The position numbers and the translations under genes are program-made. Under the pieces are notes generated by a model. That model was not told the DNA's origin. It made no database searches and was given only the letters and a program-made list of their open reading frames with translations. Of a stretch of DNA of 64,000 nt, positions 25,334-35,553 are shown piece after piece (the stretch's first letter is position 1; the number at the start of each line of letters is the position of its first letter). The stretch covers positions 6,448,001 through 6,512,000 of the forward strand of contig NZ_CP090063.1 of assembly GCF_021391495.1 (NCBI RefSeq), written 5' to 3'. The DNA comes from Amycolatopsis acidiphila. Lineage in GTDB: Bacteria > Actinomycetota > Actinomycetes > Mycobacteriales > Pseudonocardiaceae.

Positions 25334-28300
25334 GTGACCCGCCACAGTTCGACCAGGCCGGAAGGCCTTTATGACGCGCAGTACGAGCACGACGCCTGCG
25401 GCGTCGCCTTCGTCGCCGATCTCGCCGGCCGGCGAGATCACGAAATAGTGCGGAAGGCTCTCGTCGCGTTGCGCAACCTCGAACACCGTGGCGCCAGAGG
25501 AGCGGAACCCGACACCGGCGACGGCGCCGGCATCCTCATCCAGGTCCCGGACGCGTTCTACCGCGCGGTCGTGGACTTCGCGCTCCCCGAGGCCGGCGGA
25601 TACGCGGTGGGCACGGCTTTCCTGCCCACCGGCGACACCGCCCGCGGCCGTGCCATGAGCGCCATCGAGGGCATCGCCGCCGAGGAGGGCATGGCCGTCC
25701 TCGGCTGGCGTGAGCTGCCCGTCGACCCCGAGCACGTGGGGCCGACCGCGAAGAACGTCATGCCGCATTTCAGCCAGGTCTTCCTGGCGCCGCGCGAAGA
25801 AGGGGTGGCGGGGCTCGCGCTCGAACGCCTGGCCTTCTGCGTGCGCAAGCGCGCCGAGCACGCGCTCGAGCCCGAGGGCGTCTACTTCCCCAGCCTGTCC
25901 TCGCGGACCATCGTCTACAAGGGAATGCTGACCGAGCCCCAGGTCGAGCGGTTCTTCCCCGACCTGACCGACGAGCGCGTGGTCAGCGCGATCGGGCTCG
26001 TGCACTCCCGCTTCTCCACCAACACCTTCCCGTCGTGGCCGCTGGCGCACCCCTACCGGTACGTCGCGCACAACGGCGAGATCAACACGTTGCGGGGCAA
26101 CCGGAACTGGATGGACGCGCGCGAGTCGATGCTCGCCACCGACCTCATCCCCGGCGACCTCAAGCGGCTCTTCCCGATCACCACCCGCGGCGCCAGCGAC
26201 TCGGCGACCTTCGACGAGGTGCTGGAGCTGCTGCACCTCGGCGGCCGCAGCCTGCCGCACTCGGTGCTCATGATGATCCCGGAGGCGTGGGAGAACCACG
26301 AGGAGATGGACCCGGTCCGCCGGGCCTTCTACGAGTTCCACTCCGCCCTGATGGAGCCGTGGGACGGGCCCGCGCTCGTGTCGTTCACCGACGGCACGCA
26401 GATCGGCGCGGTGCTCGACCGCAACGGCCTGCGCCCGGCGCGCTACTGGGTCACCGAGGACGGCCTGGTCGTGCTGGCCAGTGAGGTCGGCGTGCTGGAG
26501 CTGGACCCGGCGAGCATCGTGCGCAAGGGGCGCCTGGAGCCCGGCCGGATGTTCCTCGTCGACACCGCCGAAGGGCGGATCATCGACGACGAGGAGATCA
26601 AGGGCGGGCTCGCGACCCAGCACCCGTACGGCGAATGGGTCGACAACGGCCTGGTGCGCCTGGAAGAACTGCCCGAGCGGGAGCGCGAGGTACCCACGCA
26701 CGCCTCTCTCGTCCGGCGCCAGCAGGCCTTCGGCTACACCGAGGAGGAGCTGGAAACCCTCCTCGAACCCATGGCCCGCGGGGGTGCCGAGCCGATCGGC
26801 TCGATGGGCAACGACTCGCCGCTCGCGCCGCTGTCGAGCAGGCCACGGCAGATCTTCGACTACTTCACCCAGCTGTTCGCGCAGGTGACCAACCCGCCGC
26901 TGGACGCCATCCGCGAGGAGCTGGTGACCTCGCTGGGCACGCAGCTGGGCGCCGAGCCCAACCTGCTGGAGGCCGGCCCGGAGCACTGCCGCAAGATCGT
27001 GCTGCCGTTCCCCGTGCTGGACAACGACGAGCTGGCCAAGCTCGTGCACATCAACGACGACGGCGAGCTGCCCGAGTTCCAGGCGGTCACCGTGCTCGGC
27101 CGGTACGAGGTCGACGGCGGCGGCAAGGCGCTCGTCGAGCGGCTCAACGAGATCTGCACCGAGGTGTCCGAGGCGATCGAGGACGGCGCGCGGCTGATCG
27201 TGCTGTCCGACCGCGGGGTCGACGAGCGGCACGCGGCGATCCCGTCGCTGCTGCTGACCGGCGCGGTGCACCACCACCTGGTCCGCCAGAAGACCCGCAC
27301 GCAGGTCGGCCTGGTCGTCGAGTCCGGTGACGCGCGCGAGGTGCACCACATCGCGTTGCTCATCGGCTACGGCGTGGCCGCGGTGAACCCGTACCTGGCG
27401 ATGGCCACCGTCGAGGAGCTGGCCCACCAGGGCAAGATCCCCGGCGTCACGCCGAAGCAGGCGACCCGGAACCTGATCAAGGCGCTGGGCAAGGGCGTGC
27501 GCAAGACCATGTCGAAGATGGGAGTGTCCACTGTGGCGTCCTACACCGGCGCCCAGATCTTCGAGGCGATCGGGCTCGGCGAGGAGGTCGTCGACACCTG
27601 CTTCGCGGGCACGACGTCCCGCCTGGGCGGCGTCGGCTTCGAGACACTGGCGCAGGAGGTGACCGAACGGCACAAGCGCGCCTTCCCGCGCGACACCATG
27701 CGCCCGGCGCACCGCGAGCTGGAGACGGGCGCGGACTACCAGTGGCGCCGTGAGGGCGAGCCGCACCTGTTCAACCCGCAGACGGTGTTCAAGCTGCAGC
27801 ACTCGACGCGCTCCGGGAAGTACGAGATCTTCAAGGAGTACACCAAGGCCGTCGACGACCAGGCCGAGAAGCTGATGACGCTGCGCGGCCTGTTCGACTT
27901 CAAGGTGGGCGAGCGGCCGCCGGTGCCGGTCGAGGAGGTCGAGCCGGTCTCCGAGATCGTCAAGCGGTTCGCCACCGGCGCGATCTCCTACGGCTCGATC
28001 TCGATGGAGATGCACCAGACCCTCGCGATCGCGATGAACCGCCTCGGCGGCAAGTCCAACACCGGGGAGGGCGGCGAGGACCCGGAGCGGCTCTACGACC
28101 CGGAGCGGCGCTCCGCGGTCAAGCAGGTGGCGAGCGGCCGGTTCGGCGTGACGAGCGAGTACCTGGTCAACGCCGACGACATCCAGATCAAGATGGCGCA
28201 GGGCGCGAAGCCCGGCGAAGGCGGCCAGCTGCCCGGCGCGAAGGTGTACCCGTGGATCGCGAAGACGCGGTACTCCACGCCCGGCGTCGGGCTCATCTCG

Positions 28301-29863
28301 CCGCCGCCGCACCACGACATCTACTCGATCGAGGATCTGGCGCAGCTGATCCACGACCTGAAGAACGCCAACCCGGCGGCGCGGATCCACGTGAAGCTGG
28401 TGTCCGAGGTCGGCGTCGGGACCGTGGCGGCCGGCGTCTCCAAGGCGCATGCGGACGTCGTGCTCATCTCCGGGCATGACGGCGGCACGGGCGCCTCGCC
28501 ACTGTCGTCGATCAAGCACGCCGGCGGGCCCTGGGAGCTCGGCCTCGCCGAGACGCAGCAGACGTTGCTGGCCAACAGGTTGCGGGACCGGATCGTCGTG
28601 CAGACCGACGGGCAGCTCAAGACGGGCCGGGACGTGGTGATCGCGGCCCTGCTCGGCGCCGAGGAGTTCGGCTTCGCGACCGCGCCGCTGGTGGTTTCGG
28701 GCTGCATCATGATGCGGGTCTGTCACCTCGACACCTGCCCGGTCGGCGTCGCGACGCAGAACCCCAAGCTGCGCGAGAAGTTCAGCGGCAAGGCCGAGTA
28801 CGTGGTGAACTTCTTCGAGTTCATCGCGCAGGAGGTCCGGGAGTACCTGGCGGAGCTGGGTTTCCGGTCGATCGAGGAGGCCGTCGGGCACGCCGAGCTG
28901 CTCGACAAGCGGCGTGCGGTCGAGCACTGGAAGGCCGCCGGGCTCGACCTGGCGCCGATCTTCCACGTGCCCGAGCTGGAGCCGCGGGCCGCGCGGCACC
29001 AGGTCGTCGCGCAGGACCACGGGCTGGACAAGGCATTGGACAACACGCTCATCCAGCTGGCCGAGGGCGCGCTGTCCTCTGGCGACCGGGTGAAGCTCGA
29101 ACTGCCGGTGCGCAACGTGAACCGGACCGTCGGCACCATGCTGGGCTCGGAGCTGACGAAGCGCTGGGGCGGCGAGGGCCTGCCCGACGACACGATCGAC
29201 GTGACCTTCACCGGCACGGCGGGGCAGTCGTTCGGCGCGTTCGTGCCGCGCGGGATCACCCTGCGGCTCATCGGCGACGCGAACGACTACGTCGCGAAGG
29301 GACTCTCCGGCGGGCGGGTCGTCGTGCGGCCGCCGCGGGAGTCGCAGTTCGCCGCGGAGGAGCACATCATCGCGGGCAACGTGATCGGCTACGGCGCGAC
29401 CGCCGGCGAGATCTTCCTGCGCGGCAAGGTCGGCGAGCGGTTCTGCGTGCGCAACTCCGGTGCGCTGGCCGTCGTCGAGGGCGTGGGCGACCACGGCTGC
29501 GAGTACATGACCGGCGGCCGCGTGGTCGTGCTCGGCGGCACCGGCCGCAACTTCGCGGCCGGGATGTCCGGTGGCGTGGCGTACGTGCTGGACCTCTCGC
29601 CGCTGCGGGTCAACCGGGAGATGGTGGACCTGGACCCGCTGGACGACGAGGACACCGAGTTCCTGCGCGACGCCGTCGAACGGCACTACGCGGAGACGGA
29701 GTCGGTGGTGGCGCACGCGTTGCTGGCCGACTGGGACGTGGCCGTCGAGCGGTTCGGCAAGGTCATGCCCAAGGACTACAAGCGGGTTCTGCAGGCTCAG
29801 GCCGCGGCCGAACGCGACGGCCGCGACGTGAACGACGCGATCATGGAGGCGGCACATGGCTGA
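25334..29863 (+). CDS. gltB: Glutamate synthase (NADPH) large subunit
   Basis: A 1509-residue alpha subunit of glutamate synthase. It transfers the amide nitrogen of glutamine to 2-oxoglutarate. Domain order: an N-terminal class II glutaminase whose catalytic Cys is residue 22 (HDACGVAF), exposed after removal of a 21-residue propeptide; a central domain; the FMN/3Fe-4S synthase domain ([14 protein letters not shown] near 900, [13 protein letters not shown] near 1050, and the cluster cysteines in [15 protein letters not shown] near 1125); and the GXGXG beta-helix ([11 protein letters not shown] and later). GTG start with AAGGAGG upstream. Full length. Its last 8 bases overlap gltD. Confidence 0.95.
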   Translation: MTRHSSTRPEGLYDAQYEHDACGVAFVADLAGRRDHEIVRKALVALRNLEHRGARGAEPDTGDGAGILIQVPDAFYRAVVDFALPEAGGYAVGTAFLPTGDTARGRAMSAIEGIAAEEGMAVLGWRELPVDPEHVGPTAKNVMPHFSQVFLAPREEGVAGLALERLAFCVRKRAEHALEPEGVYFPSLSSRTIVYKGMLTEPQVERFFPDLTDERVVSAIGLVHSRFSTNTFPSWPLAHPYRYVAHNGEINTLRGNRNWMDARESMLATDLIPGDLKRLFPITTRGASDSATFDEVLELLHLGGRSLPHSVLMMIPEAWENHEEMDPVRRAFYEFHSALMEPWDGPALVSFTDGTQIGAVLDRNGLRPARYWVTEDGLVVLASEVGVLELDPASIVRKGRLEPGRMFLVDTAEGRIIDDEEIKGGLATQHPYGEWVDNGLVRLEELPEREREVPTHASLVRRQQAFGYTEEELETLLEPMARGGAEPIGSMGNDSPLAPLSSRPRQIFDYFTQLFAQVTNPPLDAIREELVTSLGTQLGAEPNLLEAGPEHCRKIVLPFPVLDNDELAKLVHINDDGELPEFQAVTVLGRYEVDGGGKALVERLNEICTEVSEAIEDGARLIVLSDRGVDERHAAIPSLLLTGAVHHHLVRQKTRTQVGLVVESGDAREVHHIALLIGYGVAAVNPYLAMATVEELAHQGKIPGVTPKQATRNLIKALGKGVRKTMSKMGVSTVASYTGAQIFEAIGLGEEVVDTCFAGTTSRLGGVGFETLAQEVTERHKRAFPRDTMRPAHRELETGADYQWRREGEPHLFNPQTVFKLQHSTRSGKYEIFKEYTKAVDDQAEKLMTLRGLFDFKVGERPPVPVEEVEPVSEIVKRFATGAISYGSISMEMHQTLAIAMNRLGGKSNTGEGGEDPERLYDPERRSAVKQVASGRFGVTSEYLVNADDIQIKMAQGAKPGEGGQLPGAKVYPWIAKTRYSTPGVGLISPPPHHDIYSIEDLAQLIHDLKNANPAARIHVKLVSEVGVGTVAAGVSKAHADVVLISGHDGGTGASPLSSIKHAGGPWELGLAETQQTLLANRLRDRIVVQTDGQLKTGRDVVIAALLGAEEFGFATAPLVVSGCIMMRVCHLDTCPVGVATQNPKLREKFSGKAEYVVNFFEFIAQEVREYLAELGFRSIEEAVGHAELLDKRRAVEHWKAAGLDLAPIFHVPELEPRAARHQVVAQDHGLDKALDNTLIQLAEGALSSGDRVKLELPVRNVNRTVGTMLGSELTKRWGGEGLPDDTIDVTFTGTAGQSFGAFVPRGITLRLIGDANDYVAKGLSGGRVVVRPPRESQFAAEEHIIAGNVIGYGATAGEIFLRGKVGERFCVRNSGALAVVEGVGDHGCEYMTGGRVVVLGGTGRNFAAGMSGGVAYVLDLSPLRVNREMVDLDPLDDEDTEFLRDAVERHYAETESVVAHALLADWDVAVERFGKVMPKDYKRVLQAQAAAERDGRDVNDAIMEAAHG

Positions 29864-31310
29864 CCCCAAGGGTTTTCTCACCACCAAGCGGGAGACCCCG
29901 AAGACCCGGCCGGTCGACATCCGGATCATGGACTGGCGCGAGGTCTACGAGGACTTCCACTCGAGCAAGCTGGAGAAGCAGGCCGGGCGCTGCATGGACT
30001 GCGGCATCCCGTTCTGCCACCAGGGCTGTCCGCTGGGGAACCTGATCCCCGAGTGGAACAACCTGGTGTGGCGGCAGGACTGGCGCGACGCGATCGAGCG
30101 GTTGCACGCGACCAACAACTTCCCGGAGTTCACCGGCACGCTGTGCCCGGCGCCGTGCGAGACCGCGTGCGTGCTCGGCATCAACGACGACCCGGTGACG
30201 ATCAAGCGGGTCGAGATCTCGATCATCGACCGCGCGTGGGAGGAAGGCTGGGTCCCGCCGCAGCCGCCGGAGACGCGGACGGGCAAGAAGGTCGCCGTGG
30301 TCGGCTCCGGACCCTCGGGCCTGGCCGCGGCGCAGCAGCTGACCCGCGCCGGGCACGATGTGGTGGTGTTCGAGCGGTCCGACGCCATCGGCGGGCTGCT
30401 GCGGTACGGCATCCCCGCGTTCAAGATGGAGAAGTGGCGGCTGGACCGGCGGCTGGACCAGATGCGTGCGGAGGGCACGGAGTTCCGGGCCGGGGTGAAC
30501 GTCGGCGTCGACATCACCGCCGAGGAGCTGCGCTCGTCGTACGACGCCGTGGTGCTGGCCGGTGGCGCGACCGCGTGGCGCGACCTGCCGATCACCGGTC
30601 GCGAGACGACGGGCGTGTACCAGGCGATGGAGTACCTGCCGTGGGCCAACCGGGTCGCCGCGGGCGAGCTGGAGGCGCCGCCGATCAGCGCCGAGGGCAA
30701 GCACGTGGTGGTCATCGGCGGCGGTGACACCGGCGCGGACTGCGTCGGCACCGCGCACCGCCAGGGCGCCGCTTCGGTGACGCAGCTGGAAATCATGCCG
30801 CGGCCGCCGGAGGCACGTTCGGACGCGCACCCGTGGCCGACGTACCCGATGATCTACCGCGTGTCGTCGGCGCACGAAGAGGGCGGCGAGCGGCTGTACT
30901 CGGTGAACACGCAGGAGTTCGTCGCCGACGACGCGGGCGAGTTGCGGGCGCTGCGGCTGGTCGAGGTGCGCAACGAGGGCGGCAAGTTCGTGCCGGTCGA
31001 GGGCACCGAGAAGGAGCTGCCGGCGCAGCTGGTGCTGCTGGCGATGGGCTTCGTCGGGCCGCAGCGGGAGGGCCTGCTCGAGTCGCTGGGAGTGGAGCTG
31101 GACCAGCGCGGCAACGTGGCCCGTGATGAGGCGTTCCGCACGAGCCTGGACAACGTGTTCGTGGCCGGCGACATGGGCCGTGGCCAGTCGCTGATCGTGT
31201 GGGCGATCGCGGAGGGCCGCGCCGCCGCCGCCGGCGTCGACCGCTACCTCATGCCGGAGCGCGACCTCCTGCCGGCGCCCATCTCGCCGACGGACCGTCC
31301 GATCGCCTGA
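29856..31310 (+). CDS. gltD: Glutamate synthase (NADPH) small subunit
   Basis: A 484-residue beta subunit that takes electrons from NADPH and passes them to GltB. N-terminal cysteines for two low-potential [4Fe-4S] clusters are in [18 protein letters not shown] (about 45-62) and [12 protein letters not shown] (about 96-107). The FAD site [15 protein letters not shown] is near 149, and the NADPH site [14 protein letters not shown] is near 288. The C-terminal ATG-type motif [19 protein letters not shown] closes the FAD fold. It overlaps gltB by 8 bp, a standard gltBD operon, and is followed by a terminator. Confidence 0.95.
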   Translation: MADPKGFLTTKRETPKTRPVDIRIMDWREVYEDFHSSKLEKQAGRCMDCGIPFCHQGCPLGNLIPEWNNLVWRQDWRDAIERLHATNNFPEFTGTLCPAPCETACVLGINDDPVTIKRVEISIIDRAWEEGWVPPQPPETRTGKKVAVVGSGPSGLAAAQQLTRAGHDVVVFERSDAIGGLLRYGIPAFKMEKWRLDRRLDQMRAEGTEFRAGVNVGVDITAEELRSSYDAVVLAGGATAWRDLPITGRETTGVYQAMEYLPWANRVAAGELEAPPISAEGKHVVVIGGGDTGADCVGTAHRQGAASVTQLEIMPRPPEARSDAHPWPTYPMIYRVSSAHEEGGERLYSVNTQEFVADDAGELRALRLVEVRNEGGKFVPVEGTEKELPAQLVLLAMGFVGPQREGLLESLGVELDQRGNVARDEAFRTSLDNVFVAGDMGRGQSLIVWAIAEGRAAAAGVDRYLMPERDLLPAPISPTDRPIA

Positions 31311-31320
31311 GTTCTCCTCG

Positions 31321-31355
31321 ACCGCCTCCGGCAGACCTGCTCTGCCGGAGGCGGT
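31321..31355. terminator. Terminator after gltD
   Basis: A perfect 15-bp stem (31321-31335 with 31341-31355, arms ACCGCCTCCGGCAGA and complement) around a 5-nt loop, ten bases after the gltD stop. It also lies 6 bp past the EamA stop on the other strand, so it probably closes the biosynthetic cluster as well. Confidence 0.85.
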
Positions 31356-31360
31356 CCCGC

Positions 31361-32350
31361 TCATCCGCCTCGCGCGCCGGCACGCGCCGGCGAACGGCGA
31401 GATGCCGCGAGGATGACGCCCGCCGCGGCGAGCGTGAAACCCGCTATCGCAAATCCCGACAAAGGCTCGTCCAGCGTGACCGCGGCAATGATCGCGGTCA
31501 CCGAGGGAACGAGGAAGAACATCGTACTGGCTCGTACCACCTCGCCACGACGGATCATCGCGTAAAACAGGGTGAAGGCGATGATGGAGTTCACCAATGC
31601 CAGCCAGCCCACGCTGAACACGAACAATCCGGCTTGGTCGATGTGCACGTCTTCGAAGACGAAGGCGCACGCGGCTGCCAGGCAGGTCGACGCGAGCAGC
31701 TGGACCGCAGCCCCGGTCCTGAGGTCCATTTCCGGGCAGAACTTCTTCTGATAGACAGTGCCACCACTCAGCGCGAGCAGGCCCACCACCGTCACGACGA
31801 CGCCCGCGAAGTAACGCTCGGAAAAGTCGAGTCCCTTCGCCACGGCCAGGACAACCCCGGCGATGCCGAGGAGGAATCCCCACAGCTGCCTCGGGGTCAG
31901 TCGCTCACCGAGGGCAGGCCCGGCGAGCAACGCCGTGAGCAGCGGATTGAGCCCGATCACCAGCGACGAGATGGCGGCGGGCACACCAAGCTTGAAGCCG
32001 CTGTACACAGCGAGAAACTGCAAGCCCTGCACCAGGACCCCGGCAACCGCGATATGCGCGAAGGCCCGTTTGCCCTTAGGCCACGGAGCCTTCGTCAACC
32101 CCACGATGCCGAACATGACGAGTGTCGCCAGACCGAACCGCGCGAGCAGAAGAGTGAACGGCGGCGCGCTCCGGACGCCTAGATCACCGACGACGTATGC
32201 GCTGCTCCACGCCAACACGAATGTGACCGGCACCCCAGCTGTGAGTGCGATCGATCTCAGTCCCGGCCGGCTCGGCGACCTGGAGCGCAACCAGGCCATC
32301 CGCTCGAGAAAGCCCCAGTCCAGAGCCTTCGTGCTGTCACTGTTTCTCAT
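31361..32350 (-). CDS. EamA/DMT-superfamily transporter (cluster exporter candidate)
   Basis: A 329-residue permease with about ten membrane helices arranged as two EamA repeats (first from about residue 38, VTFVLAWSSAYVVGDLGVRSAPP; second from about 185). DMT proteins export amino acids and small metabolites. It is the last gene on the strand of the biosynthetic cluster, separated from the glutamate mutase gene by a 206-bp AT-rich gap, so it may have its own promoter. CAGGAG sits before the ATG. Exporting the cluster product or an amino-acid-like intermediate is a reasonable inference, not shown. Confidence 0.82.
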   Translation of the reverse strand: MRNSDSTKALDWGFLERMAWLRSRSPSRPGLRSIALTAGVPVTFVLAWSSAYVVGDLGVRSAPPFTLLLARFGLATLVMFGIVGLTKAPWPKGKRAFAHIAVAGVLVQGLQFLAVYSGFKLGVPAAISSLVIGLNPLLTALLAGPALGERLTPRQLWGFLLGIAGVVLAVAKGLDFSERYFAGVVVTVVGLLALSGGTVYQKKFCPEMDLRTGAAVQLLASTCLAAACAFVFEDVHIDQAGLFVFSVGWLALVNSIIAFTLFYAMIRRGEVVRASTMFFLVPSVTAIIAAVTLDEPLSGFAIAGFTLAAAGVILAASRRSPARAGARGG

Positions 32351-32556
32351 GGTGCTCCTGAAAGTCTCGAGCGCGTAGAGCTTGGCAGGATCATGACCTG
32401 GGAAACCGAGAGCCGACGAGGCGGTCCTGGCCGAATACCTTCATTGTGACGTTCCACAAAGGAAATTTTTCTTATTTTAGGTCGGTAACAGCCGTCTTTC
32501 ATCCGCTATCCCAGTGAGGACATGGCAACCGCCGAGCGTAATAAGAGCCCTGATCC
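32351..32556. promoter_or_regulatory. AT-rich gap between glutamate mutase and EamA genes
   Basis: About 200 bp without a gene. Positions 32455-32490 form an AT-rich island (AAATTTTTCTTATTTTAGG) that is unusual for this genome and is the likeliest place for a promoter serving the EamA gene on the minus strand. No terminator hairpin is evident, so read-through from the cluster operon is also possible. Confidence 0.35.
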
Positions 32557-33843
32557 CTACACACGGTCACCCCGGCTGTTATGACGAATTTCTGACTCAT
32601 AGTCGAACTTACGCTGTACATAAGTCAACTCTTCGAGTAAACGCGCCGCAGAACGCGGACGCGGTTTGACGCGCCATACCGATCCACGGAGAGGCAGTGA
32701 ACCGGTATCCTCCCATCGAAGCCAGCCGTCGCGATCAATCCTGCTCCTGGTAGCGCCGTTGTTGTCAGGGTGCAAACTGAACGGGAGATCGAGCAGGCCT
32801 TTCCCGAAGGCGATCCGCAACGCGATGCCGAGATCGTCATCGAGATCGAGAACAGCTCGTACGATGGCGGCGGCTTCCGCGTAGGTTTGGGAATCACTCT
32901 CGAGTGGGACGCCCGAAGGTGGCAGCACCTCGGCAAATGCGGCAGCCTGCTCCAGGGCCGAGATGTTCTCCTGGACCGAGGGTATTCGCTGCGCCTCCAC
33001 AGTGGTCTTGACGATCAGGCGCTCCGCTCCCGTATACACGGCGAGTGCGACAGCCTGCTCCAAAACCCGGGCTCCACCCGCTGCCGTTCGCGGATAAACG
33101 CCCATATAGGCGTAAATGACAACGTGCCAATCTACTGCGGGTAGAAGCTCACGACACAATCGGCGTAATGCGGCGACCGCCTCACAGTCCTGCTCCAAGT
33201 TGGTCTGCTGAGCGTAACTGAGTGAGATGCTCCGGAGACCGTGCTGGACGAAGAAGAGCCCCTCCAGAATCGCGATCGCGACCAGTTGGCCGGGTGGGCA
33301 GAGCTGTCCGAGCATGCACCCGCCGAACGTCTCCAGATGTGGCTCCATCTGTTGCGACCGGAGCTCCGCCAAGCCGTCGCAACACTTCGCCCAACTCGTT
33401 ATCGACTCGCGCAGCGGCGTCCGGCCATAGGGAAGGCAATAGGACACGGGCCCTCCCTCAGTCGCGCCCAAGGGAATCGCACGCAATACCTCGAAGACCC
33501 CGAGCGGTAGGGCTGTGCCGTGCCGCACCTGGATGGGAAAGTCCTGGTCCGAGACCGAAGCCACCCATCGCGTTACGTCGACCGGATGAGTGACCAGCGG
33601 ATAGCCGTTGAGCGGGATGCCCTCCCGCAAGGCCTGCTCGGCAAGATCGAGGCGGCCGACTCGGGTGTGGGCGTCCAGGGTTATGGTTCCGGCAGTAGTC
33701 GCGTCAGCGTGCCTGGTGGCAAGCAGCCCGGCGCGCATCGCGGCAGGTTCGGCGAAGCCCATCCGGGGCTGGACGACCAGGTTGCCACGGTTCGCCTGCC
33801 GCCGTACGTACCGGCCGAAATCAGACTGGTCCGTGGTCATCAT
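32557..33843 (-). CDS. Glutamate mutase epsilon (large) subunit
   Basis: A 428-residue catalytic subunit of AdoCbl-dependent glutamate mutase (methylaspartate mutase), which turns L-glutamate into (2S,3S)-3-methylaspartate. Recognisable family blocks are the N-terminal NRGNLVVQPRMGF, RVGRLDLAEQALREGIPLNGYPLVTH, FPIQVRHGTALP, GATEGGPVSYCLPYGR, the substrate barrel segment QMEPHLETFGGCMLGQLCPP, then LSYAQQTNLEQDCEA. It is shorter than the clostridial enzyme (about 480), missing part of the C-terminus. It starts on the ATGATGA that ends the sigma-subunit gene. In vicenistatin-type pathways such pairs (VinH/VinI) supply 3-methylaspartate; the same role is inferred here. Confidence 0.88.
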   Translation of the reverse strand: MMTTDQSDFGRYVRRQANRGNLVVQPRMGFAEPAAMRAGLLATRHADATTAGTITLDAHTRVGRLDLAEQALREGIPLNGYPLVTHPVDVTRWVASVSDQDFPIQVRHGTALPLGVFEVLRAIPLGATEGGPVSYCLPYGRTPLRESITSWAKCCDGLAELRSQQMEPHLETFGGCMLGQLCPPGQLVAIAILEGLFFVQHGLRSISLSYAQQTNLEQDCEAVAALRRLCRELLPAVDWHVVIYAYMGVYPRTAAGGARVLEQAVALAVYTGAERLIVKTTVEAQRIPSVQENISALEQAAAFAEVLPPSGVPLESDSQTYAEAAAIVRAVLDLDDDLGIALRIAFGKGLLDLPFSLHPDNNGATRSRIDRDGWLRWEDTGSLPLRGSVWRVKPRPRSAARLLEELTYVQRKFDYESEIRHNSRGDRV

Positions 33844-34304
33844 GGCCGTGCGCAGGGCACTGTGGTCGACGTGCGGGACATCCGGCCGGCTACCTCCTCG
33901 GCCATCCCCGCCAACAGTTCACGAAACACGGCCAAAGAGCGTTCGTCGTCCGCGAAGATCTCGTCGAAGCCCGCCGCCAGGAGCCGCACCGATCGTCCTT
34001 CCGCACCGGCCTGGTTCACACTGAGCTTTCCCCCAGCCACCACCCGCATCGGCTCATGCCGGGCATGTCGCCGCAGTCGTCCGATGAGGTTCAGGCAGTC
34101 CTGGTAGCCGTGACCGTTCACGCTGCTGATGACCACCAGCACGGGGCGATGCAGGCAACACTGCGACACCAGGAGATCCTCCGGTACGCACGGCCCCAGA
34201 TTGACGACGTGGAACCCGTACTCCTCAATCAGCAGTTGCAGGAACACGAGATTCCATGTGTGTGCATCCGAAGGGGTGGAGCTCACGATCACCACACCCG
34301 GCAT
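33840..34304 (-). CDS. Glutamate mutase sigma (B12-binding) subunit
   Basis: A 154-residue cobalamin-binding Rossmann domain. The lower-ligand His lies in SDAHTWN (about residues 12-18); the classical D-x-H-x-x-G ends in Asn here instead of Gly. VVNLGPCVPEDLLV, ISSVNGHGYQDC and VVAGGKLS follow, matching the sigma subunit of glutamate mutase. The Asn variant is, as far as I recall, common in actinomycete biosynthetic homologues, so the protein is probably functional. ATG 34304 is chosen because a longer frame would overlap the decarboxylase gene by 68 bp. It is coupled by overlap to the epsilon subunit gene. Confidence 0.85.
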   Translation of the reverse strand: MPGVVIVSSTPSDAHTWNLVFLQLLIEEYGFHVVNLGPCVPEDLLVSQCCLHRPVLVVISSVNGHGYQDCLNLIGRLRRHARHEPMRVVAGGKLSVNQAGAEGRSVRLLAAGFDEIFADDERSLAVFRELLAGMAEEVAGRMSRTSTTVPCARP

Positions 34305-34311
34305 CTCCCTG

Positions 34312-35553
34312 TCACCCCTTTCCGATGGCGTTCTCGTAGACACGACGGTGTTCGAGTCGTGACACGGATACGACGGCACCGTCTCGTACGACGACTTCGG
34401 CCGGCGCGGGGCGGCTCAGAAACGCCAGCAGGCTCGCAGTCGGCCCGTAGGCACCAGCGTTCGGTATGGCGATGACGTCGCCGACCGACAGGTCCGGCAC
34501 CTCCGCGCCTCTCGCCAAGATGTCACCCGGAGTGCATAGCGGACCTGCCAGACTGACCCTCTGCACTACCCGGTCCGCTTCAACGGCGACCTCGGCCGGC
34601 AGTAGCCTGCCGACCCCGGACAGCCCACCGAAAGTGTTGACCCCGCCGTCGAGCAGTACGAAACGACGCCCCCTGCTGGTCTTGACGCTTCGCACGCCGA
34701 GCAAGAGCGTTCCGCACTCGCCCACCAGATAGCGGCCCGACTCCACCGCAATCCGGACGCCGCCCGACCGCCATCGCGGAAGATGCCTGTCCAAAGTGTC
34801 TTCCAGTGCGGCGCGCAACCCCGGATACCGATGACGTGTACCGGCCCGCCCGTAGGGGCAGGCGAACCCACCGCCGATGTCGACCATGCGCACTGGCCGG
34901 CCTAGCTCCTTTTCGAGCCTGGCCGCCGCCGCGACGGCGTGGTCGAACTCGGCGACCAGGGCTTCCTCGCTCTCGGCGTTGCTCTGGGAAAAGAAGTGGA
35001 ACCCGACGACATTGGTTCCGGGAACCCCCTCCAGCGTGGGTACGGCGCCCCGGAAACTCTCACTGTCCATCCCGAACTGGCTGGGCCTGCCTGTCATTCG
35101 GGCGCCCGAGACCCCGGGAACCACCGGCTCATTGATCCGCACCAGGCAGTCCGCGACGACTCCTGCCTCCCGCGCCGACGATCCGATGCACCTCAGGTCG
35201 GTGACCGACTCCGCGGAGAAGAGCCTGACCCCGGAACTCAACGCGAAGCGCAGTTCGTCCTCGGTCTTCGCGGGACCCGTGTAGAGAACGTCTGCCGGGT
35301 CGTGGCCGCCTTGCGACGAGGCGGCGAGCTCACCGGCCGAACTGACCTCGGCTCGGCATCTACGCTCACCCTCGACGAGGGAGCGGATGAGTTCCGGGTG
35401 CGGATTCGCCTTCACCGCATAAAAAGCTTCGACTCCGCTCGGGAGACTCTCGAACAGGTCCTCTCGCGCCGCGAGGACCTTGTCCAGGTCGTAGACATAC
35501 AGGGGTGTCCGATACCGCCTGACCAACTCGCTGCGCTGGGTGGCCGTCGTCAT
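34312..35553 (-). CDS. PLP-dependent decarboxylase, LysA/ornithine-decarboxylase fold (VinO/BtrK-like)
   Basis: A 413-residue fold-III (alanine-racemase-like) decarboxylase. The PLP Lys48 is in FYAVKANPHP, the glycine-rich phosphate loop is DIGGGFACPYG (about 217-227), VESGR is near 261, and the active-site Cys is in GPLCTPGDIL (about 340-349), followed by NAGAYGP. In butirosin (BtrK) and vicenistatin (VinO) synthesis, relatives decarboxylate an amino acid while it is attached to a carrier protein. The carrier, ligases and glutamate mutase around it suggest that it decarboxylates 3-methylaspartyl-carrier protein to 3-aminoisobutyryl-carrier protein. ATGA overlap with the preceding ligase gene. 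Confidence 0.86.
   Translation of the reverse strand: MTTATQRSELVRRYRTPLYVYDLDKVLAAREDLFESLPSGVEAFYAVKANPHPELIRSLVEGERRCRAEVSSAGELAASSQGGHDPADVLYTGPAKTEDELRFALSSGVRLFSAESVTDLRCIGSSAREAGVVADCLVRINEPVVPGVSGARMTGRPSQFGMDSESFRGAVPTLEGVPGTNVVGFHFFSQSNAESEEALVAEFDHAVAAAARLEKELGRPVRMVDIGGGFACPYGRAGTRHRYPGLRAALEDTLDRHLPRWRSGGVRIAVESGRYLVGECGTLLLGVRSVKTSRGRRFVLLDGGVNTFGGLSGVGRLLPAEVAVEADRVVQRVSLAGPLCTPGDILARGAEVPDLSVGDVIAIPNAGAYGPTASLLAFLSRPAPAEVVVRDGAVVSVSRLEHRRVYENAIGKG

Noticed and set aside
25265..29929. 1554-codon open frame opposite gltB
   Set aside because: Antisense shadow of gltB; the gltB frame carries every catalytic motif.
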